A DNA stretch of 64,000 bases from Glandiceps talaboti (lineage: Eukaryota; Hemichordata; Enteropneusta; Spengelidae). Made by a program: the position numbers and the translations under genes. The stretch is from contig NC_135552.1 in assembly GCF_964340395.1 (NCBI RefSeq), positions 16,188,194 through 16,252,193 of the forward strand. The letters are read 5' to 3'. Positions 20,387-30,200 of this stretch are shown in pieces. Every line of letters begins with the position of its first letter. The stretch's first letter is position 1. Below the pieces are notes generated by a model, which searched no databases, had not been told where the DNA came from, and saw nothing but the letters and a program-made list of their open reading frames with translations.

Positions 20387-20495
20387 TCATCTTTTCGGTA
20401 TCACAATCAATGGTCAAAGTAGCAATCCCGCAACAGATATAGAGTTAAATTTCTTGCATAAATCCTTACGGAAGGCATTCAGTTTACATCTGGTT
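20223..20495 (-). repeat. Transposase segment, direct repeat copy A
   Basis: Nearly the same sequence as 20735-21001. Copy A has three extra bases in the tryptophan block, giving TLRNNAW. It overlaps the upstream part of the broken transposase. Confidence 0.9.
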
Positions 20496-20682
20496 ATTCA
20501 AAGCTAAGCCAGCGTACAATAGCGATATAAGATACATATTAGCCAGGAGACAGTGTACAGTCACTTTAGTGAACTATCCATTTAAATCGCGCATGCTAGG
20601 AATCATCACGTAAATAACGATTTTAATAACATCGCTATGTATTCAAAAAGTAGCTTTTTTCCTTTCTTTTTTCCAAAATCTC

Positions 20683-20720
20683 AGGGGGGGGGGGGGCAGC
20701 TGCCCCCCTTGCCCCCCCCC
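20683..20720. repeat. G/C-rich palindrome between transposase copies
   Basis: A run of G, then GCAGCTGC at its centre, then runs of C ending CCAGG. It forms a strong hairpin and marks the junction between the two transposase-derived repeats. Confidence 0.85.
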
Positions 20721-20734
20721 AGGCTACGGTACTG

Positions 20735-21001
20735 GTAACTGCTTCATCAGGGATGTTCCACTTGAGTTTGTGCCATGCATTACGGAGAGTGTCTGCTGTC
20801 AATGCATTCCAGGATTCCGAAGCTGAAAAAGTTTTACACCTTTGAAAATCTTTAAATTGGAAAAAGAAATGAAACTCCTTTCACTTCTGACCGACAATCA
20901 TCTTTTCGGTATCACAATCAACGGTGAGAAATGCCGCAACAGATATAGAGCTAAATTTCTTGCATAAATCCTTACGGAAGGCATTCAGTTTAAATCTGGT
21001 T
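20735..21001 (-). pseudogene. Transposase segment, direct repeat copy B
   Basis: Second copy of the pogo/Tigger-like C-terminal block, on the minus strand. It reads ADTLRNAWHKLKWNIPDEA, closer to the family pattern (T-L-R-N-A-W) than copy A. It lacks the acidic tail and the WLE ending, being cut off at a G/C palindrome (20683-20720). Copies A and B differ by a few substitutions and small indels, so the duplication predates some decay. Confidence 0.75.
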
Positions 21002-21029
21002 TCATCTCTTATACAGTGAGTGCAAGTTT

Positions 21030-21441
21030 ATGACACTGGTAATCCAGCCTTTGGTTTACTAGACACAAACTAAATCTATTGTTCTTCAATGTGGTAGATT
21101 ACACAAGTGGGTGATAGCAGTTCCTCTGTTCACAGGGTGCTCAGGCTCAGTTAGTTTTGTTTACAAATACATACATACATACATACATACATACATACAT
21201 ACATACATACATACATACATACATACATACATACAAACAAACAAGTAAACCAAAAAAAATTAAAAAAATTAAAAAGTAAACAAATAAATAAATAAACAAA
21301 CAAACAAACAAACAAACAAACACAAACAAACAAACTACCCGACACATGAGTAGATACATACATGAATAAACGACAACAAACCAACGAACAAACACTGCCC
21401 CCCCCCCCCCTTCCGAAATGGTCACAAATGCAAATAACCCA
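21030..21441 (-). mobile_element. Repeat family A, copy 1 (left arm of large inverted repeat)
   Basis: On the minus strand this reads GTGGGTTATTTGCATTTGTG, CCATTTCGGAAG, a poly-G run, GTTCGTTGGTTTGTTGTCG, CTCATGTGTCGGGTAG, then TTTG/TTTA-rich sequence, an (ATGT)n tract, GTAAACAAAACTAACTGAGC and AGTTTGTGTCTAGTAAACC. The same order occurs on the plus strand at 22048-22590 and 34158-34430. Part of it (21065-21120) also resembles 27990-28060. Long cysteine-rich and MYVC frames here are artefacts of the simple repeats. Confidence 0.88.
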
Positions 21442-21559
21442 CTCATTGATCTATGGAGTAATCAATCAGCTATTCAAATACTATTATATCAATTTAAATA
21501 TTAAAACAGTTGAAATTACACCCACAAAGTATTTCTGACATGGTGCTATTTCATTCCAG

Positions 21560-21732
21560 GCAGGGCTGATGAACAAATCGCCACACTGTGGAGTGCCATA
21601 GAGTCAATGAAAAGGGAGACAAGTTATGAGTTCTCATCGGCTTCTGACGTATGGATGTTAGGTCATGTCTTGTATGAGGTGCTGACACATGGGTGTTATC
21701 CGTACTACAAGCTACGTAAACTACGAAATTAA
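21560..21732 (+). pseudogene. Tyrosine-kinase domain exon fragment (subdomains VIII-IX)
   Basis: After a splice-acceptor-like TTTCATTCCAG (ending 21559), an open frame reads WSAIESMKRETSYEFSSASD and VWMLGHVLYEVLTHGCYPYY. This matches protein kinase subdomains VIII-IX of the tyrosine kinase type: WxAxE, S/T-x-SDVWxxGxxLYE, THGxxPY. It stops at a TAA (21730-21732) soon after a possible donor near 21715. No other kinase exons were found in order around it, so I treat it as a fragment. It lies in the spacer between two inverted copies of repeat family A. I see the protein match directly; capture by a mobile element is inference. Confidence 0.6.
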
Positions 21733-21741
21733 TTGGAACGA

Positions 21742-21819
21742 GCCTGGAGAAGTTTCGCCAGATGAATGACCTCTGGTTAGCCACGTGACTCGCATGAATA
21801 TTTGAATTGTATATTCAAA
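21742..21819 (+). repeat. Short repeat shared with 34472-34556
   Basis: Starts GCCTGGAGAAGTTTCGCCAG and contains ATGAATGACCTC, CGTGACTCGC and TGAATATTT. It matches 34472-34556, which lies just downstream of repeat family A copy 3. It follows the kinase fragment directly. Confidence 0.8.
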
Positions 21820-22047
21820 TAGGTAGCCCGCGAGATTTTAACGTTTGCAACCAGATTTAAAAGTGGCAAGATACCACAGCGCAACACCTCAGAAATCGTC
21901 AGGATTTCAGCCTTTCTGTTCATTTTGCTGTCAATTTCGCCTGGTAAAAATGTGAGTTCTAAGCATATTTGTTCTAGCAAGGTGGATTTTGACTGATCTG
22001 AAGTCAATTTATGGCATTTTTTTCAGGATATGAAAATTATAATAGTA

Positions 22048-22590
22048 CTCATAGTACTTGATCAGTCGCAACCCTTGTGGGTTATTTGCATTTGTGACCA
22101 TTTCGGAAGGGGGGGGGGGGGCAGTGTTTGTTCGTTGGTTTGTTGTCGTTTATTCATGTATGTATCTACTCATGTGTCGGGTAGTTTGTTTGTTTGTTTG
22201 TTTATTTATTTATTTATTTATTTACTTGTTTATTTTATATATTTTTTTTGTTTACTTGTTTGTTTGTATGTATGTATGTATGTATGTATGTATGTATGTA
22301 TGTATGTATGTATGTATGTATGTATGTATGTATGTATTTGTAAACAAAACTAACTGAGCCTGAGCACCCTGTGCTCTGTTGTGTGATTCTAATCACCCTG
22401 TGACCAACATAGAGTAAATATCGGAAGTCCCAAAACAGCACTGTAAGTAAGTTCATGGAACTCTAAATAAACCAGTTTTCAGAGATGACTCCCTACTGAG
22501 ACTACACTTAGCCCATCGCCCAGACAACAGTTTTAGTTTGTGTTTATCTTAGTAAACCGAAGGCTCGACTACCAGGGTAATATTTAGCTT
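22048..22590 (+). mobile_element. Repeat family A, copy 2 (right arm of large inverted repeat)
   Basis: Plus-strand copy starting TCATAGTACTTGATCAGTCG, with the same landmark order as the left arm: poly-G, CATTTCGGAAG before it, GTTCGTTGGTTTGTTGTCG, TTTG/TTTA tracts, (ATGT)n at 22264-22336, GTAAACAAAACTAACTGAGC, and near the end TTTAGTTTGTGTTTATC and AGTAAACC. Together with 21030-21441 it makes an inverted repeat of over 400 bp per arm around a spacer of about 610 bp. Confidence 0.88.
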
Positions 22591-23120
22591 TCATGAAAAT
22601 ATTTCTTCCTGTATATAGTCTACATTGTATTCTCATATAGTACTATACATATACAATATAGTAGATTATACCATGCATGAGCTAGGTTCAACAAAAAAAT
22701 ATGAAATATATACTCTGGTCGTTTTACATCAGGACAACTCGTGTCTATATCATGACAACACATGTCTACATCATTGGTTCTTCTGTATTTGAAATATGAG
22801 TCAAAAGGCTCAAAATTCATTTACTTTCCTGGCAGTGGTATAATTATATTATTCCCCAATATTTTTTCTTCACTCTTTTTTTTTTAAATAATTTTTTTTT
22901 ATTTTCCAGCTTGAAAATACTTGTGACCTAAGGGTTGTCACAAGTCCTCTAGCGACTTGTAGTGACAGGGCCTCTTAGTTCACTCGTATTTGTCTTGGCT
23001 GAACAAAGAAAAATATTGGGAAATGATATCTAATTAAACTGTAACAGTATGTTCTGTCAGGCCATATAAAAAAAAGTGTGTTGCAGATAACTCGACCAAT
23101 CCTAGTTTAAGCCCCCCCCC

Positions 23121-23154
<34 letters not shown>

Positions 23155-23676
23155 TATGCAAACAGGTAAAATGGTAACAATTTACCTCTATTTCCATGTG
23201 CACTTTCATGCCTAATAACCTCATCTTTATTCACTTTTTAAAAAAAAATTGTATTCCAGAGAGAAACCAGGACTATAACAGTACAGTCTGCATAACATAT
23301 TCATCTGCTTAACTTATAATTGTCTTCACTTACTTACCTTACACTATTGTGACTGATGAGTATCTTATCTTTGGGTAGAAGTAATAAAAAAAAATTTGAA
23401 GTAAAATAAAATAAAATGCTGACCTACCTACCATATTTACTGATGTCATCTTATCAGAAACAAACATTTTTTTTTCATTTTGCCTTATCATGATTCTGTT
23501 ATCAACCCTATGACAGATGTGACCTTGATATTTCATGCATTGTTTCAAATACATAAACCTGTTCAATGAGTCTAGACACAGACATTGCTATCGACTCAAG
23601 ACAGTGTGTATTAATTCATGACTAACTTATGTGCAAGAAAATGAATTCAGACACATGTGAATATATCGAGCATATG
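22591..23676. other. Intergenic downstream of the ALDH gene
   Basis: AT-rich, with a C-run then A-run at 23112-23150. No exon seen. Confidence 0.4.
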
Positions 23677-23682
23677 TTTATT
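23677..23682 (-). terminator. Candidate poly(A) signal AATAAA of the ALDH gene
   Basis: First AATAAA on the minus strand after the ALDH stop codon, about 580 bases downstream. This would give a 3'UTR of about 600 bases. Confidence 0.4.
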
Positions 23683-24264
23683 GTAATCTCCCCAAAATTG
23701 TTAAATTACAACCAAAAACAATGAACATTCTTCCCTCTTACCTCCATTATTGCTACTGATTGACAACAATGTGAATTCTAATAAGGCACTGAGTGAAATG
23801 AAAACCTGAGTATGTCTAGCTTACATTCATTGCTACTGACTCTAGACAGTGAAATTAAAACCCAGCAAATGAAACCAAATGTTCAATGTCCCAAACATTT
23901 TAATTATACCATAGATCCTTTTATATATTGTAATTTGTAGGTTGTTAACTTCTTAAGAATATTTTTCACATGGAACGCTTATGTAACAGCAGATTGAAGT
24001 ACAACCATCAGAATTGTAATGAGAATGAATGCACTAACTGCAACTGGGATATTCTTTCATCAAAAGCTCGGTTTTGATTATTTTCTGAGCAGACTCTCAA
24101 AATATATTCACTGAAAATTATTGAAACACAAATAACTAGACATTGTACATGTTAATCCGTCTTCGGGCAAACGCTCCCTGTTTTAGCTGTAAATACATTC
24201 AACTCTCTTCATTTGATGGTGATGGGTACATGAAATATATCCGCCTGACACTTACATTCTATGT

Positions 24265-24294
24265 CTAACACTTCTGGGGTATTTTGATGGTCAC
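24265..24294 (-). CDS. ALDH last coding exon
   Basis: 30 coding bases: VTIKIPQKC then TAG, after the acceptor TTTTTTTGTCCACAG. The short terminal piece matches the last coding exon of vertebrate ALDH1/2 genes. Confidence 0.93.
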   Translation of the reverse strand: MTIKIPQKC

Positions 24295-27200
24295 CTGTGG
24301 ACAAAAAAATACTCAGATTTGTAACAAACAAACTGATGTTGATGAAACATCAAGACAGTGTCCAGAAAGTTATATAATTCTATTTCATAAGGTCACACTG
24401 TTGATCAAACATCTGTACACAATCTATGAGTATCTTACATAATCAACATATGTTACATGTAGTTTGATACTGAGTCTGTGCATGTAGGCACTTGAATGGA
24501 ATCACTACATATGACATCTCCAAAGTTACGACGCAAATTGTGAAATTTTACAACAAATATGGCCGCCATTCAGCCATATTTGATTTGGTCACAAAACAAA
24601 CTGACATGCATATGTCTCACATAATATGTTACCTTTGTGCCAGGTTGGGTTGAAATTGGCACATGCAAGAGATATTAGGGTGAACACGCTCAAGGATGGA
24701 CAGATGTTGGGATGGAACTCTCTAGGTGGTGCCAAATGGGGGCTAATAAATAGTACAAAGTGTATGTGATACACAAGAAATAGCTTGATTTTGCTAACTG
24801 ACCCTGAAGATCAAGTTCAAAGTCCTAAAAGAAAGCTTGTACCAGATAATATGGGGTTAGACACTTGAATGGAGTCTCTATGTTTTGGTGTTTTAAGTTC
24901 TACTTATGTCGCAAACGAAGTGATGTGCATATGCCCCATTATGACATGTCACCTTTGTGCCAGGTTCGAAAGAAATTGTATATTGCATGTTTGAGAAATT
25001 ACATATTACTGACGGATCACACTGTACTATAGTCCTTTCTTATAAAACTAAAACTTGTTGAATTCAAATTATGAATTAATTATAATATGTCTCCTTGTTG
25101 GTTCAATTGATTTAAAAATACACTTTCAGGCAACCATCAGTGATTGCAATGGCAAAATAAGAGACATAAGCCCAAAAGTGATTAAACCAACTGAGAGTTG
25201 TACTATAAATCTTACTATACAAAGACACATTATACTTACAGTCTTAACCTCTGTATATTCTTCTAAACCATATTCCCCTCTGAAAATATTAACACAATGA
25301 AATGTATAGTCAGGGAGTCATCCATACAACATCATGAATTTACATTTACTTATAACTCTTAGCATTTTATTGTCATAATAAATGGCAATGGTGAATGCCT
25401 TAGTGTATCTGAACATTGTGCATATCCATATAACAAATTGAATTAGCAATGGTGAATACCCTACAAGTGCGTCTGGACAGATGTATATCCATCTGACAAA
25501 TTAAAATGGCAATTGTGTGAATGCCTTTCAAGTGTGTATCTGAACATTATGCATATCCATATAACTAATTGAAATTACAATTGTGTGAATGCCTTTCAAG
25601 TGTGTCCGAACAGTATATTATCCATTTACCAAATGAAATAGTAATGGTGAATGTCCTTCAAGTGTATGTGGACATTATGTGTATGCATACTCCCAAATCC
25701 ATATTCACAAATTCATTCTTTCTATGGCAAATAAACGACAACTAAACGACAAATTAATAGCAATGGTGTAAATATGGCCTTCAAGTGTATCTGCACATTA
25801 TGTATATGCATATAACCAAATGAAATGGCAATGAAGTGAATAACCTTCAAGTGTATCTTAACAATATGCATATAACTGATCAAACGGCTGTTCAATTTCA
25901 GTGCTACATGCTTTCTCTTTGGAGAGTAAATTGAATAGGTGGTGGGAAGGTTTATTTGTATACTTACAGCTCACGTCCATTACCGGACATCTTATAACCC
26001 CCAAATGGAGTACTGGCACCCATTACACCATATGTATTCACCCTGAAGGGACAAAACAGACATTTTAACATCTTATAACCCTCAAACGAAGCACAGGTAC
26101 CTATTTTATCATACATATTGACACTGAAGGCATAAAATTATATATAAATTTTATATCATATAATCTCAAGCAGCAATCATTGATGTCTGCAACCACGTAA
26201 GGGTGTATGTCAAAAAACCCAACTGAATTGAAGTATGTTACCTAAATATCATGTGGTAGATTGGCTCCATTAAACAGTTTATTAATTGTTCTGGCCTAAC
26301 CAGACAAAATACTAATTACCGGATAGATATAAGGCAATACTATTTTTATCATGATAAAATAAAACAATAACTTTCATCTAATCGGTTGGTTGAGTTATAT
26401 TGTACATCTACAAAATGATACGAAATGAGAATGATATTCAATTTTGTATTGAACTCACCAAACTGTGCCTGCCTGTAGAACATTGGATATATATAAAGCC
26501 TTATCAATGTCTTTGGTGAACACAGCAGCGGCTAATCCATACTGACTATCACTCGCTCTTTCAATCACTTCTTCAACTGTTTTAAATTTGAAAATAGGCT
26601 GCACTGGACCGAAAATCTGAAAAAAATATACATGATATTGAACACACTGTATGAATTGACAAACATTTAGATTCATTTGTAATGATGCTGGTTGATTGGT
26701 TAGAGTGCCCAGCTTGGAATCTGCATCTTCAGGTTCGAGCCCCGTTGCTACTCTTTGTCTCTGAATGGCTATAAAGTCCTTAGGCAAGATGTGAACCACG
26801 ACTGTGCCTCAGTCAACCTATCTGTATAATTGGGGACCTGGTAGGATAGAGGTTGCACTTTGAATGCTTTAATCCCATACACTTATAAAGGCTGCAATGG
26901 ATTGTATGCTCCCCGGAGAGTTGAGGAAGTATAAAGGGCTGTTGTGCCACTATAGATCCATGCCAGGGGTAATAATTGTAAAGCACTTTGAGCACAGAAT
27001 GCGAAAGTGCTATATAAAACCAACATAATGCAGTAAATATTGAGTTTTGATTACAAATTTCGGTCAGATTTGCATATGTCGCAAAACAGTGATTCGCATA
27101 TGTCATATGATATCTGTCACCTTTGTAACAGGTTTGAAACAGATGAATGCATGGAGGGATGGAGCCCATTCTAATAGTCACCCCTTCGGAATTAAAGTAC

Positions 27201-30200
27201 ATGTACAGTGTTTATATTTATGTGAAGGATTAGATTTGATCACCTAACATCTGACACTAACCACTTTTTCAAATTCACCCTTAATATGATTTTATTTTCT
27301 TTCTCCCAACTTGCACTTTATAGTACTGCCAACAAATACCCCCCAAGGCAGAATGAGGATTAATTAAATAGCACCTACCTCCTCTTTAGCAATTCTCATT
27401 TCATCTTTGACATCCGAAAACACAGTTGGCTCAATATAGTAACCTTTATCTCCTATACGGTTGCCTCCACATTCTAATTTTGCACCTTCAGCCTTTCCAC
27501 TCTCTATCAGATCCATGATTTTCTCAAACTGTTTTTTGTTTATCTATCAAATGGGAAGGAGAATTTAGAATGAGAACTGACCATTATAAATTGTATGCAG
27601 TGACATACTAAACAAAAGTTTCACTTGCTGCTACTTACTAGTAATTAGTAAACAGCCTTGACAATGAAATAAAGGTGAAATTGATAGATGTGTAATTGAC
27701 TTAATTAGCGTGACAGATAACTATAGCTTGAAGGGTAATGCTGCTAACAGAATTATAAGAACCACATATTGCTGGAATTGTGCTGAATGAATGTCATTGT
27801 AGGAAAGATTACATATGTTGACGCATCTTATTGGCAGCAAGACTCATTCACTTCATCTTATGTTATCATAAATTTGTTGATGTATTTCTTGACCACAAGT
27901 AACAGTGTAAGATAAAGTATTTGGCTCTTCATTCAGATTCCATAATTTATTTCACAAAACGTAATTATTACTGCAGAAATTAAGATAGATATAAACTAAA
28001 ACTAATTGTTGTTCAATGTGGTAGTTTATGCATAAGCGGGTGACAGCGTTGCTTTATAGTCGTGTAGACATGTTGTACACAAGATTACAAACACTGGAAG
28101 TTAGAAACGAGGATGTGGCATCCTTGTGTGAATTTTTTAAAATCAGAAATCTGCCCTACTGCAGTTAGTGTAATTAATCAATGTCCTGTAAACATATTGC
28201 AAATATTATGTCTATCTTGATATTCAACTGAAAGCTGGCTTATATTGCAGTTGTACCTGTGGGCCTGACTCCTTCTTGGTGTCCAGTGCATTTCCAACAG
28301 AACGATTCTTGGCTCGTTCTACACTTTTTTTCACGAACTCATCATAAATGTCTTCCTGTACAAACGTACGTGACCCAGCACAGCAACACTGACCCATGTT
28401 AAAGAATAATGCATCATGGGCAACCAGTACAGCTTCATCCACTGCAAGTATAAACAGTACAAGCTTATACTTACAGATAAAATTGCTTAAATGTAGAATA
28501 AAGATCCTCAAATATATAATTTCATAACTGAACCAGCTATTAAATTAACAAACATATTTAGATTTTGAACACAATACAAGTATTAGTAATTTTGTACATC
28601 TAATGAATACATGTATGTACTCATAATCTTCAGTCATTTCTAAATATTAAGCTACAGTAATAATAATACTTACAGTCAGCAGTATCTGCAAATACTATAC
28701 ATGGACTCTTGCCACCAAGTTCCAATGTGACACGTTTTAAATTGCTCTTTGCTGATGCTGCTTTCACAAGTTTACCAACCTAACCAAATATACAGAAGAT
28801 AGAACTTGTCAAAGAACTTAAGTACTAGAACTATCGATTGATGGAATACTTGATGTTCCATGAACTCATTCCCTTTAATATTGGGTAAATTTACATCATT
28901 TTCAATTACATCATTGCTCGACTTTGCATATCGGGGAGAATTGTGCCTTGGAGACAAATGTCACTGAAAATCAAATATCTCTAAACTTTGACATATTGCA
29001 GCTTAATTCCTTTTAAGTTCTTGTCCTTAAGTTCTTGGCGCATGTCGTCTTGTTTTCAAGCAACTTGACATCTTTTATTTTCCCATTGAGTTGAAGAGCT
29101 CATTTTCAATCCTGTGTCAATGTCTCAAACACTTCCAATGTATATCAAGCCAACATTTTCACGGATACAGTCCCCAAAACGCTACTAATTTCACAAAACC
29201 AGTTACAGATTTCTTTTCTATACATTAATGATACCATAGTCCAGCAAAATAAATGAGAACATATAATAATTATCATTCCATGATGTATTACACTGGGACA
29301 CACTGGTTCAATAGACTGTCGACAGTCACTTGCGCCTTTTTTCCCTACGTTTTATCCGTTGCCGCGCTCCAATCCGGCACAATACTGCTATAATCGCATA
29401 CTGATACCGAGGGCCAACAGTCGCTCGGGCCTTTGGCCCTCGATATCAGTATGCGATTATAGTAGTGTTGCGCCGGATCAGAGTTTAGATACGTGGGAAA
29501 AAAAGGCGCGAGCGACTGTCGACAGTCTATGGTTCAAAAGTTTATGTCTTATGTTGATCAGATAAACACAATCACTGTTGTAAACATGAACTGTGTATTT
29601 TTAAAGCTGCACTTGCTGAGATATGACTACTCATAATATGGTACACTCTGAGCAGTATTAAATCACTGTAGATAAACGTATTGTACAATAAATCCAACCA
29701 AATTGATTTTTGGATTTGTAACCTAAAATCAGTACCCCTCAATACGATCATAAATTCAACCTGTTACTTCACTACTTATGGATAAAATAGACCTCTAATT
29801 AACATGTACAATGTCTAAATCAAGTATTTTAATAAGTTTTAGAGAATACAACTAGTTTGCTGTTCGATCCAATTATTGGTACACAAAGTGCAGATTTAAA
29901 GTAAAGTGGACTAATTGAAGTCATTTATCCGATAATACTATATACCTGTACAGATCCTGTAAATGCTACTTTATCAATGTCCATATGTTCTGAGATAGCA
30001 GCTCCTGCTGTTGGACCATAACCAGGTATGATGTTAACGACTCCTGGAGGGAAACCAGCCTATGAGCAGAAAACATAAATCAACACAGACACATGAACAG
30101 CAAGTCTATTGATGTCAGTGAAACGTAACACAAATGATGACTGATAATTTCACATCTGCCACAAATGACTGTAATTTCACATCTACCACAAATGACATCT

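Noticed and set aside
26690-26765. tRNA gene
   Set aside because: Has A and B boxes, but the cloverleaf is not intact and it continues into a SINE body and tail.
29359-29565. Open frame of 68 codons
   Set aside because: Lies across the arms and loop of the hairpin MITE.
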